From Streptomyces griseus (GTDB lineage Bacteria; Actinomycetota; Actinomycetes; Streptomycetales; Streptomycetaceae), in the NCBI RefSeq assembly GCF_001715295.1, contig NZ_MDKB01000001.1:430217-494216 (forward strand): 64,000 bases of DNA. Reading direction: 5' to 3'. Below, piece by piece: positions 50,187 to 58,856 of this stretch. The notes under the pieces are model-generated. The model was not told the DNA's origin. It searched no databases and was given only the letters and a program-made list of their open reading frames with translations. Both the position numbers and the translations under genes were made by a program. The stretch's first letter is position 1. Each line of letters begins with the position of its first letter.

Positions 50187-51296
50187 ATGCGAACGAGGGC
50201 GGGGCGAGGTGCTGCGCGGGCGGACGCCTCCACGTCCGCCGGGCGCGCGGGTGAGCCGTTCCGTCCCGTCGGCGAGCACGGGGTGCGGCTCTTCATGGGC
50301 AAGGACGACCGGCTGACCGCGTTCGCCCGCGCGGAAGGCGGCCTCGTGCGCTGGACGCAACGCCGGGCCGGGGCGGCGGACTGGGGCGAGCCCGAGTTGT
50401 TGCCCGCTCCTCGCCTGACCCACCTGTCGATAACCCAGGGAGCCGACGGGTTCGTGCACTTCGTGGGCAGGCGGGTGTCGGCCGACGGCGATTCCGTGGC
50501 GGTCGTGCAGGCCGTCCAGTACCAGACGGGCCGCCCTCTCACCCAGTGGCACACGATAGGCAATCCGCACAAGGACCCGGAGCGGGCCCGTGCGGTGACC
50601 GGTCCCGGTGGAGCGGTGAGTGCCACGGGGCGTCTTCACGTCTTCCTGGCCAGGGCCGACGGCGGTGTGATGATGCGGCAGGAAGCGGCCAACGGCCGGT
50701 GGCCTGCGTGGAAGGGCCTGAAAGGACAGCTGGCGCAGGAAGGCGCGGTGGCCGTTGCGTCGGCCTCCGGCCGGATCGAACTGCTGGTCCCCGACACCGT
50801 CGGCCGCACGATGCGCTGGCGGCAGTCCGAGCCGGACGGTGAGCCGGAGCGCTGCCCCAACATCCACATCGCGCCGGCGCCGGGCACGCTGACCGGGATC
50901 GAGACGGCGGCCGAACGCTTCACCTACTACTGGGCCGACGCCGCCACCGGGGGCGTCTTCGCGCATCGACCCGGCAGCTGGGTCATCCCCCTCGGCGGAG
51001 GCCCGGTCAGCGGGCGCATCCAGGCGCTGCGTATGGCGCTCGACGGCTACGACTGCACGGTGCTGGCCCACCGAAGTACCGACGGCGACGTGATGCTGGC
51101 GGCGTGCGCGACGGAGAACGAGTCCGCGGGTCTCTGGTGGGCACCGACCGGTGAACGGTGTGTGGGGCCACCGGCTCTCATCCGTGACGTGTACGGGCGC
51201 CTGCTGATCGCCGTTCTCGGGGAGGAAGGCGAGCTGCGCGTCGCCGAGCAGACCCCGGCGTCGGGCCTGGTCATGGGGCCCGCGGTGCGCGTCTGA
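50187..51296 (+). CDS. Beta-propeller-like protein of unknown function
   Basis: 369 residues, ATG with GAAGGAA upstream. Repeating blocks of about 45-50 residues of the type GRLHVFLARADGG and GVRLFMGKDDRLTAF, with recurring Trp, suggest a lectin- or sialidase-like propeller. No signal peptide or membrane helix is evident; an Arg/Ala-rich start precedes the first blade. It lies between the epimerase and the first Stealth gene, so a glycan-recognition role is possible. No known family could be named. Confidence 0.6.
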   Translation: MRTRAGRGAARADASTSAGRAGEPFRPVGEHGVRLFMGKDDRLTAFARAEGGLVRWTQRRAGAADWGEPELLPAPRLTHLSITQGADGFVHFVGRRVSADGDSVAVVQAVQYQTGRPLTQWHTIGNPHKDPERARAVTGPGGAVSATGRLHVFLARADGGVMMRQEAANGRWPAWKGLKGQLAQEGAVAVASASGRIELLVPDTVGRTMRWRQSEPDGEPERCPNIHIAPAPGTLTGIETAAERFTYYWADAATGGVFAHRPGSWVIPLGGGPVSGRIQALRMALDGYDCTVLAHRSTDGDVMLAACATENESAGLWWAPTGERCVGPPALIRDVYGRLLIAVLGEEGELRVAEQTPASGLVMGPAVRV

Positions 51297-51368
51297 CCAG
51301 CAGCTTCGCGACACGTACGGTTCTCACCGGCGGCATGGCCCGCCGATTGCATGTATGTAACGGATAAG

Positions 51369-51405
51369 TTGATCCATCGATCAAAGATGGACATTGAATG
51401 TTCAA
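51369..51405. promoter_or_regulatory. Two AT-rich inverted repeats before the Stealth operon
   Basis: TTGATCCATCGATCAA (arms TTGATC/GATCAA) and TTGAATGTTCAA (arms TTGAA/TTCAA) lie 9 bp apart in a 245-bp gap of unusually low GC. They may be operator sites for the three overlapping genes that follow. The start region of the first gene has no strong ribosome site. Confidence 0.4.
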
Positions 51406-51541
51406 GGTGTGAATATTCTGTGGCGCCTACCTGTCTCCGGTGATGGGGTCGTGGAGCAGGGTCTGCTCTACGGATGACGGCGCGGGACCGGGCTCAATTG
51501 CCCCCTGGGTGTATGGATGGTGCGGTAATTCTGTGGCCGGC

Positions 51542-53332
51542 GTGAGTAATCCTGAGACCAGTGCGCTCGTTTCCACCTACCGGTCGCTCGTTCCCGTCCG
51601 GGCGCGACGCCGCATCGTCAGCCGGGTGCCGGTCCCGCTGCGCAACCTGGTCATGCACCTCCTGGCCACCTTCGACTCCGCCCGCTCCGCGGTGGTCGTG
51701 AGGGCTCTGGGCGGCCGGCGCAACCCGGCCCGGCACAGCCTGGACGCTTCCCTGCGCGTGGTCCGCATCGAGGGCAAGCACGTCCGGGCGGCCGTGGTCA
51801 GAGGTGCCACCGAGTGGGCGGCACGGGCGCGGAACCTGCACATGGTGGTCGCCATCCTGGAGGACGCGGAGATCGCGTACTTCGCGGTCCGCGGTACCGG
51901 CAAGGACATTCCGTGTGTCGCCGTGTCGTCGCGGCACCGCGGCGATGTCGAGGAGATCCTGCAGATCGCCTTCGGGCGCAACCCCGGCTACGTCCGTGAC
52001 GTCTCGGGCGGGCAGTTGCGGCCGGGTGCGTCGGCGAAGACCTGGAACAAGCTCAGGTCGAGCAAGGTCCTCCGGCTGACCTGGAACGTCTGCGACCCGA
52101 CCGGGGGACTGGTCTTCGGTCCGGAATCCGGCTGTGACCTGGAGTTCTGGGCGGAGAAGGACGGTGAGCTGGTGGCTCCCCGGCCCAACGCCGTGGTCAC
52201 GGAACTGCCCGCGGATCCGGAGTTCCGCGTCGTGGAGCAGAGGGTGTTCAGCACGGTCCCCGATCCGTACCACACCGGCTACGTCCGCACGGTCTCCGAG
52301 TTCACGGCCCGGCTCCCCGGTGACCACAGGTACCCGATCGACGTCGTCTACACATGGGTCGACGACGCGGATCCGGTCTGGCGCGCGGGCAAGGACGCCG
52401 TCCGCCGCTCCCTCACGCCCGACACGACGGAACGACTGCACGAGCAGGCCGACAACGACGCCCGGTACACCAGCAGGGACGAGCTCAGGTTCTCCCTGCG
52501 CTCCATCCACCAGTACGCGCCGTGGGTGCGGAACATCTACCTGGTGACGGCGGGTCAGGCTCCCGGCTGGCTGAACTCCGAGCACCCGGGCCTGCGTGTC
52601 GTCGACCACCGCGAGATATTCTCCGACCCCCACGCGCTGCCGACGTTCAACTCCCACGCGATAGAGAGCCAGTTGCACCACATAGGTGACCTGGCGGAAC
52701 ACTTCCTCTACCTCAACGACGACGTCTTCTTCGGCAGGCCGGTCGGCCCCGGCCACTTCTTCCACCCCAACGGTCTGACGAAGTTCTTCACGTCGAAGGC
52801 CCTCATCCCGTCCGGGCAGATCACCCCGGACGACCTGCCGGTCAACGCCGCCGGGAAGAACAGCCGGGGGCTCATCGCCCAGCAGTTCGGCACCGTCATC
52901 TCCCAGAAGATGAAGCACACGCCCCACGCGCTCAGCCGTTCCGTGCTCGCCGAGATCGAGCAGACCTACGAGCGGGCCCACTGGGTGACCCAGCACTCCC
53001 GGTTCCGCTCACCGCACGACATCCCCATCGCGTCCTCGCTCCACCACTACTACGCGTACCACCAGGCCCGTGCGACCCTCGGCAACCTTCGGTACGTGTA
53101 CGTCGACATCGGTGACGCGCTGGCCCAGCGGAGACTGGACCGACTGGTCGCCCGGCGTGACTTCGACACCTTCTGCATCAACGACACCATCGTCCCGGCC
53201 GACCCGGACGCGCAGGAGCGCATGGTGAAACGCTTCCTCAACGACTACTTCCCCGTCCCGAGCCCCTACGAGCTCCCCGGAGCCGAAGGCATGCCGACGC
53301 GGCGCACCGCAGAACTGGGAGCAGGCCGATGA
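51542..53332 (+). CDS. Stealth-family phosphotransferase
   Basis: 596 residues from GTG (uncertain; frame open to 51440). An N-terminal domain (about 70-160) resembles the leading region of other Stealth proteins. The four conserved regions follow: CR1 PIDVVYTWVDDADPVW (about 265-280), CR2 SRDELRFSLRSIHQYAPW through HFLYLNDDVFF (about 315-425), CR3 around MKHTPHALSRS, CR4 DTFCINDTI. Stealth enzymes transfer hexose-1-phosphate from a sugar nucleotide to make phosphodiester-linked glycans. Probably cytosolic or membrane-associated. Its stop overlaps the next start (ATGA). Confidence 0.92.
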   Translation: MSNPETSALVSTYRSLVPVRARRRIVSRVPVPLRNLVMHLLATFDSARSAVVVRALGGRRNPARHSLDASLRVVRIEGKHVRAAVVRGATEWAARARNLHMVVAILEDAEIAYFAVRGTGKDIPCVAVSSRHRGDVEEILQIAFGRNPGYVRDVSGGQLRPGASAKTWNKLRSSKVLRLTWNVCDPTGGLVFGPESGCDLEFWAEKDGELVAPRPNAVVTELPADPEFRVVEQRVFSTVPDPYHTGYVRTVSEFTARLPGDHRYPIDVVYTWVDDADPVWRAGKDAVRRSLTPDTTERLHEQADNDARYTSRDELRFSLRSIHQYAPWVRNIYLVTAGQAPGWLNSEHPGLRVVDHREIFSDPHALPTFNSHAIESQLHHIGDLAEHFLYLNDDVFFGRPVGPGHFFHPNGLTKFFTSKALIPSGQITPDDLPVNAAGKNSRGLIAQQFGTVISQKMKHTPHALSRSVLAEIEQTYERAHWVTQHSRFRSPHDIPIASSLHHYYAYHQARATLGNLRYVYVDIGDALAQRRLDRLVARRDFDTFCINDTIVPADPDAQERMVKRFLNDYFPVPSPYELPGAEGMPTRRTAELGAGR

Positions 53333-54285
53333 TGCCCCGCCGAAGGCACCTCGCCGCCGTACGCCGCCGGCTGGCCGCGCGCGTGTTCCCGCTCCGCGCC
53401 TGGCTCATGCGACGCCTCTTCGTGCCCCTGCGCTCCCGCAGCGCGGCACGTCTCGTCTACGCGGCGGTGCTCGACGGCCAGACGGTGAACCTGCACGCCG
53501 TACTCCCGGAGGCCGCGCGCCTCCCCGAGGAGGCCGAACTGCTCATCAGGCGCGGACGGCGCCGGTACGGGAGTCCGGCACGCGTGTACGAGGACCGGGA
53601 GGGCCGCCTCCTCATGGACGCCGCGGTCCTGCTGGGTGCGGAGGCCGGCGGCGTACCCGTGGACGACGGGCGCTGGAAGGTCGTGCTGACCACCCGGACG
53701 GGGCGTAAGCAGAGCCGTTTCCCGCTGCTTCTCCTCGAGCCGCCGAAGCCGTACGGCGGACCCACCATGCCCATGTCCGTCTCGCCGGTCAGCGGCAGAC
53801 GGTACCGGCTGGGGCGCACGCTCACCGGCCACCTCCGGGTGGTCAGTTCCCGGGCCCGGCCGTCCGCCGAGGTGGTGAAGGTGAAGCTCTTCCACACGGG
53901 GCTCACCGTCGACTTCCGGGTCCTCGGGACCGAAGCCGTCGAGCCGTGGACCGAGTTCATCGCCTCCGGCCGCAGGATCCAGCAGCCCGTCACAGAAGTC
54001 GGTGACGGGATGTGGCGCACGGTCGTCCCGCTGGAACAGATGACGCCGGAGCGCAGGGCGACCGAGCACTGGGACGTCACCTTCTGCGCGTCCGGCATCC
54101 GCAGCATGCGCCTCGGACGACGTCTGCACGACGTCCGTAATCCGCTCCGGGTATTCGCCATGACGCAGGCGAGTGTGGCCCCGAAAGGCCGGAACCCCCT
54201 CCTGGTGCACCCGCGCTACACACCCGCGGGCAACTTCCGCGTGACGTGCAGCCGTATGCCCGAAGCCGGGCGGAGCGGGACATGA
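53329..54285 (+). CDS. Uncharacterised protein between two Stealth genes
   Basis: 318 residues, basic N-terminus (RRRHLAAVRRRLAAR), then beta-rich sequence without a signal peptide or recognised motif. It overlaps both neighbours by 4 bp (ATGA at each end), so it is translated in step with the two Stealth proteins and is likely part of the same machinery. Two adjacent ATGs (53329 and 53332) could start it. No family recognised. Confidence 0.75.
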   Translation: MMPRRRHLAAVRRRLAARVFPLRAWLMRRLFVPLRSRSAARLVYAAVLDGQTVNLHAVLPEAARLPEEAELLIRRGRRRYGSPARVYEDREGRLLMDAAVLLGAEAGGVPVDDGRWKVVLTTRTGRKQSRFPLLLLEPPKPYGGPTMPMSVSPVSGRRYRLGRTLTGHLRVVSSRARPSAEVVKVKLFHTGLTVDFRVLGTEAVEPWTEFIASGRRIQQPVTEVGDGMWRTVVPLEQMTPERRATEHWDVTFCASGIRSMRLGRRLHDVRNPLRVFAMTQASVAPKGRNPLLVHPRYTPAGNFRVTCSRMPEAGRSGT

Positions 54286-57155
54286 AGATCACCTTTCTGC
54301 TGACCACCGCCGACGCCGTGGGCGGCACGGAGCGGGCGGTGTTCAACCAGGCGGCGGAACTCGCCGAGCGTCACGACGTCCGGGTCCTGAGTGTCTTCAA
54401 GAGCAAGGCCGAACTCTTCTTCTCACCCGACGAACGCGTCCGGGTGGACTACCTCGTCGACATGACCGGACCCGTCCAGCGCCCGCTGCGCAGAGCGGAT
54501 CTCGCGGATTCCGTGTACGCGGCGCTGGCGGCGCAGCCGAGCAGCCTGGTCGACCGTGCCTGGGAAGCGGCCTTCAACAGACTGTCCGACGTCGAACTCG
54601 GCCTCGCACTGGAGGACACCGACACCGACATCCTCGTCACCACCACCCCGGCGCTCATGGCCCTGGCCGTGCAGTTGGCGCCCGCCGCGGTGATCACCGT
54701 GCACCAGGAACACCGGGTCTCGGAACTGCGCGGCACGAGCGGAGAGCCACTTCTGCGGTACTCGGCACGCCTTGACGCCCTGGCGGTGCTCAGCGAGCGC
54801 ACCCGGGACTGGTTCGCCGAAACCCTCGGAGCGGCCGCTCCGCGTATCGAGGTGGTACCCAACGCCCTGCCGGCCGGTTTCCGGCCCCGCTCGACGCTGG
54901 AGACGAGGACCGTCGTGACAGCCGGCCGGCTGGTGGGCGAGAAGCAGCTCGACCACGCCCTGGAAGCGTGGGCACTGCTCGCACCCCACCACCCCGGCTG
55001 GACCCTGAAGATCTTCGGGGACGGCCCCATGAGCGGGGCGCTGCGACGGCAGACAGCTCAACTGGGACTGCAGGACTGTGTCCAGCTGAACGGGAACTCG
55101 CCTCATCTCGCGGAGGAGTGGGCCAAGGCCAGCATCGCGTTGATGACCTCGAAGAACGAGGCGTTCCCCCTCGTCCTCATGGAGGCCCAGGCGGCCGGCG
55201 TACCCGTGGTGTCCTACGACTGCCCCAACGGTCCCAGCGAGATCATTCTCGACGGGCAGTCGGGTGTCCTGGTGCCGCCGGGCGACGTGGAGGCGCTTGC
55301 GGGGCGGCTGCACCAGCTCATGACGGACGGCCCGTTGCGCCACCGGATGGGCGCCGCGGCGGCGGACTCGATCACCAGGTTCGCACCGCCCCTGGTCACC
55401 GCGCGCTGGGAAACCTTCTTCCAGGGCCTGGTGGACGAGCGGGAGAACGGCGGCCGGGCCGCGGCGAAGGCCGACCGGTCGGCGCTGCACGCCGCCTACA
55501 GCGGTCCGGACGGTGCCGTGGCGGCGGCCGCGCCCGCCCCGCCGAGCCAGGACCGTTCCCGCGCACACCGGCAGCTGGAACAGCAGGTCGCCAAGGGCAG
55601 GCCCGAATTGGTGAAGGACGGCGGACAGTTGTGCCGCGTCACCGATGCGGAGTCGCCGTTCGACATCGTGCAGGCCAACCTCGCCCTCGCCGCGACGGCG
55701 CTCGAGGCGGCGGACGTCCCTTACCTCGTCGTGAGGGACACCATGGTCCGGCAGACCGTGGCGGTGCACGGCTCGTACCGCGAGACGGTACTCAAATCCC
55801 TGGCCGGCCGGTACCGGCACGAAGGCGTCTACGCCGGTCTCCTCAACGACCGCCAGAACCCGGTCACCACCGTTCTCGCGGGGCTGCTCGGGGAGTACAC
55901 CGACCAGCCGTGCTCGGGTGTCCGGATCTACCAGAACGTGGTGTCGACCTCGCGCACGCTGCGCCTGGGGGCGGTGTACGGCTGCACGATCTCCTTCTGG
56001 GACAACGACCCCGAGGAGAGCGACATCCTTGTGTCGCCCACCCGCACCCTGATCGGTGACCGGATCTCCCAGCACTCCATGCGTCAGACGTCGACCGTGC
56101 TCTCCGGGCGTACGTACCCGACCATCGCTCCGTTCGCGAACGCCCTCCACGGAGACGTGGGGTTCCCCGTGGACGCCGTCTACACCTGGGTCGACGGCTC
56201 GGACGTCGAGTGGCTCGAACGGAAGAACCAGGTGCTCTCGTACCTGGGCCTGGAGACCGTGGACGCGGCGGCCAGCGCCGCCCGGTTCCGTAGCCGGGAC
56301 GAGCTCCGCTACTCGCTCCGGTCCATCGACATGTACGCGCCGTGGATCCGGAACATCTACATCGTGACGGACCGGCAGGTGCCTTCCTGGCTGGACCAGT
56401 CGCACCACCGGGTACGCGTGGTGGACCACACCGAGATCTTCGGCGACCAGGGTGCGCTTCCCACGTTCAACTCGCACGCCATCGAGAGCCGGCTGCATCA
56501 CATCGACGGGCTCGCCGAGCACTTTCTCTACTTCAACGACGATTTCTTCATCGGCCGTACCGTACTGCCGAGTCTCTTCTTCCTGGGCAACGGTCAGGCG
56601 AAGCACTTCCTGTCGCCGACCGCAGTGCCCATGCTGCCCCCGCTGGCAACCGACGACTTCAACATCAGTGCCGCGAAGAACAACCGCGAACTGATCGCCT
56701 CCAGCTTCGGCCAGACACTCACGCATTCCTTCCTGCACGCGCCGTACGTGCTCCGCAGGAGTGTCATGGAGGATCTCGAACGCGCCTATCCGCAGCAGGT
56801 CGCCCAGACCTCCGCGAGCAGGTTGCGCAGCCACAGTGATGTGTCCATCGCGTCCTCGCTCCACCACTACTTCGCCTTCCACACCGGCAGAGGGGTGCCC
56901 GGATCCATCTCGTGCGGCTTCGTCAACGTCGGCCTCAGTGAGCACCGGACCCGTCTGAACCGCCTGCTGACCAGTCGCCCCAACGACGTCTTCTGCCTCA
57001 ACGACTTCCACGACGGTGACGTGCCCGAGGAGGAACAGGACGCGATCCTCGCGGCGTTCCTCCCCAGTTACTTCCCTGTGGCCAGTCAGTTCGAGTACGG
57101 CGCGCCGCGTAACCAGCGTTACCACGGCGGCCTACTTCCGGAGTGGCCGCTCTAG
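54282..57155 (+). CDS. GT4 glycosyltransferase-Stealth fusion protein
   Basis: 957 residues. Residues 1-385 form a GT4 glycosyltransferase (VGGTERAVFNQAAELAERH at the start; AGRLVGEKQLDHALEAW; the donor-site block FPLVLMEAQAAGVPVV). A Pro/Ala linker (about 390-430) leads to a Stealth N-terminal domain and CR1 (DAVYTWVDGSDVEW, near 630), CR2 (SRDELRYSLRSIDMYAPW through HFLYFNDDFFIG), CR3 and CR4 (NDVFCLNDFH). One chain may add a sugar and a sugar-1-phosphate alternately. It overlaps the preceding gene by 4 bp. The stop codon lies within the end of a mobile repeat. Confidence 0.93.
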   Translation: MKITFLLTTADAVGGTERAVFNQAAELAERHDVRVLSVFKSKAELFFSPDERVRVDYLVDMTGPVQRPLRRADLADSVYAALAAQPSSLVDRAWEAAFNRLSDVELGLALEDTDTDILVTTTPALMALAVQLAPAAVITVHQEHRVSELRGTSGEPLLRYSARLDALAVLSERTRDWFAETLGAAAPRIEVVPNALPAGFRPRSTLETRTVVTAGRLVGEKQLDHALEAWALLAPHHPGWTLKIFGDGPMSGALRRQTAQLGLQDCVQLNGNSPHLAEEWAKASIALMTSKNEAFPLVLMEAQAAGVPVVSYDCPNGPSEIILDGQSGVLVPPGDVEALAGRLHQLMTDGPLRHRMGAAAADSITRFAPPLVTARWETFFQGLVDERENGGRAAAKADRSALHAAYSGPDGAVAAAAPAPPSQDRSRAHRQLEQQVAKGRPELVKDGGQLCRVTDAESPFDIVQANLALAATALEAADVPYLVVRDTMVRQTVAVHGSYRETVLKSLAGRYRHEGVYAGLLNDRQNPVTTVLAGLLGEYTDQPCSGVRIYQNVVSTSRTLRLGAVYGCTISFWDNDPEESDILVSPTRTLIGDRISQHSMRQTSTVLSGRTYPTIAPFANALHGDVGFPVDAVYTWVDGSDVEWLERKNQVLSYLGLETVDAAASAARFRSRDELRYSLRSIDMYAPWIRNIYIVTDRQVPSWLDQSHHRVRVVDHTEIFGDQGALPTFNSHAIESRLHHIDGLAEHFLYFNDDFFIGRTVLPSLFFLGNGQAKHFLSPTAVPMLPPLATDDFNISAAKNNRELIASSFGQTLTHSFLHAPYVLRRSVMEDLERAYPQQVAQTSASRLRSHSDVSIASSLHHYFAFHTGRGVPGSISCGFVNVGLSEHRTRLNRLLTSRPNDVFCLNDFHDGDVPEEEQDAILAAFLPSYFPVASQFEYGAPRNQRYHGGLLPEWPL

Positions 57156-57322
57156 TGCCGCAACAGGCCACGTTCGCCCCGTCGCGACGCCCGGCACGCA
57201 CTCTCGCCGCACCGGCCGAAAGCCCAAGTACGTCCAGTACAAGGACTTCCGGCCGGCACGCCGAGAGCACGCACCCGACGCCGCTCCTTGACGGGCAAAC
57301 GTTGCCTGCCGCGGCACTAGAG
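57151..57322. mobile_element. 172-bp near-palindromic MITE-like element
   Basis: The ends CTCTAGTGCCGC and GCGGCACTAGAG are perfect inverses, and similarity of the two arms continues almost to the middle, so the whole element folds on itself. CTAG at both borders may be the target duplication. The TAG stop of the GT4-Stealth gene is provided by the left end. It is non-coding. A CTAGTGCCG end also borders the IS5 debris at 7878. Confidence 0.75.
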
Positions 57323-57372
57323 AAGAGCGGTACCCGACCGGAAGGCGAAGGGTGACGGGCGAGGAGAGGTAC

Positions 57373-58764
57373 ATGAGCAAGTTCTGCATCATCGGCAATT
57401 CGGTGGCCGCATCACGGAAAGCCGAGGAGCGCCCGCTGGCCGGCTGGGGGGAGTTTCTGGGCGACTTCCTGACGCCGTACTTCGAGGTGCGCAACTACGC
57501 GCGCGACGCGATGACGGCCCGTGCCTACTACACGGACCGTTTTATCTCGCTGCTGAATCTGCTGAGCCCCGGAGACGTCGTCGCCATCGATTTCGGCGGG
57601 GTCGAACAGCGCATCGACAATCCGGTCCGCTACCACGGGTACCGTGAGTTCAGGGAGTTCCTGTACCTGTACCTCGCCGCTGTTCAGCAGGAGGGAGCGA
57701 TCCCGCTCCTCATGACCCCGGTCGCGCGTTGCGTCTTCGAGCCCGACGGTTCGGTGGCGGACACCCGCGACGGCTACCCGCAGCTGATCCGGGAGGTGGC
57801 GGCCGAGACCGGTACACCGCTCGTGGACCTCAATCAGCTCACCACGGGGATGCTTCAGGAGCTGGGACCGCAGCGTGCGAGGCAGTTCTACCGATGGGTC
57901 GACGCGGGTGAGCATCCGCATCATCCCGACGGTCTCATCGACGCCTCGCACTTCAACGAGGCGGGTGCCCGCGAGGTCGCGAGACTCGTCGCGATCGGCC
58001 TGGACAACGCGGTCGGTCTCCCGTTCGGGATGGTCGACCGGGCGGCCGTGTCCGTCCCCTCCGCGTACCCGCCGTTCTCTTCCGAGTTCACCGTCGAGGC
58101 CCCGGAATACGCGCTGCACAGCGAGGCACGCGTGGGCTCCGCCCCTGTGTTCGCCGGCCCGCGCAACGGACAGGTCGTGAGCGGCCTGCAGAAGTTCTCC
58201 GGCACGGTGGATCCCGGGACCTCGTACATCCTGTTCTTCGAGCGCGGTGCGTACGTCGGAGGTGCCCACGTGGGCGCCGGGGGCAAGTGGATCTGGCGAA
58301 GAGCCTTCAGGTGGGCGGCGGGAGAGTGGTCGGTCCACGCGGTCGGTCTCACCGAGCACGGGGTGTCTCCGGTGGGGGGTGTGGACTTCACCGTCGTCGA
58401 GACCGTCGAGCCCCCCGTGGTCCTGGGCCCGCGGGAGGGGAAACTGAGCGGACCCCGGCCCCGCTTCTCCGGTACCGCCATGCGGGGCGCCTCCCATGTG
58501 GCGATCATGGAGAACGAACGGTTGATCGCGAGCGCCCCGGTCCAGGAGGACGGCACGTGGAAGGTCGCGCACGCGCACGACTGGAAGCCCGGAACACACC
58601 TCCTGGAGTTCGTCACCGTCTTCAGCGCCCTCCACTCCGCGCCGACCCGGCACACGCTGCGCGTGCACGGCATTCCCGAAGGCAACTGGATCAGGGAATC
58701 GACGACGTCCAGGGAGCCGTGCGCCGACCCGTGCGAGCACCTTCCGTTCGCCGGCCGGTGGTAG
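57373..58764 (+). CDS. SGNH/GDSL hydrolase with C-terminal Ig-like domains
   Basis: 463 residues from ATG at 57373, placed after GGAGAGG. The serine block is IGNSVAAS (S10) in place of GDS, and the His/Asp block is IDASHFNEAG (about D190, H193). The fold resembles CE12-type acetylesterases. Two Ig-like repeats follow (about 245-330 and 340-445; KFSGTVDPGTSY and RFSGTAMRGASH). No signal peptide, so it probably works inside the cell, perhaps setting the acetylation of the polymer. It is separated from the Stealth operon by the mobile repeat and followed by a strong terminator. Confidence 0.85.
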   Translation: MSKFCIIGNSVAASRKAEERPLAGWGEFLGDFLTPYFEVRNYARDAMTARAYYTDRFISLLNLLSPGDVVAIDFGGVEQRIDNPVRYHGYREFREFLYLYLAAVQQEGAIPLLMTPVARCVFEPDGSVADTRDGYPQLIREVAAETGTPLVDLNQLTTGMLQELGPQRARQFYRWVDAGEHPHHPDGLIDASHFNEAGAREVARLVAIGLDNAVGLPFGMVDRAAVSVPSAYPPFSSEFTVEAPEYALHSEARVGSAPVFAGPRNGQVVSGLQKFSGTVDPGTSYILFFERGAYVGGAHVGAGGKWIWRRAFRWAAGEWSVHAVGLTEHGVSPVGGVDFTVVETVEPPVVLGPREGKLSGPRPRFSGTAMRGASHVAIMENERLIASAPVQEDGTWKVAHAHDWKPGTHLLEFVTVFSALHSAPTRHTLRVHGIPEGNWIRESTTSREPCADPCEHLPFAGRW

Positions 58765-58792
58765 CGGCGTCCCCGCGGGTGTACTGCACGCG

Positions 58793-58830
58793 CTCGGGCC
58801 GCACAGGGGAGAGACCCTGTGCGGCCCGAG
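58793..58830. terminator. Bidirectional terminator between glycan cluster and fadB
   Basis: Perfect 16-bp arms CTCGGGCCGCACAGGG and CCCTGTGCGGCCCGAG with a GAGAGA loop, between convergent genes. Confidence 0.92.
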
Positions 58831-58856
58831 TGTCGTCCGTCCGGCCGGAGTGAGTG

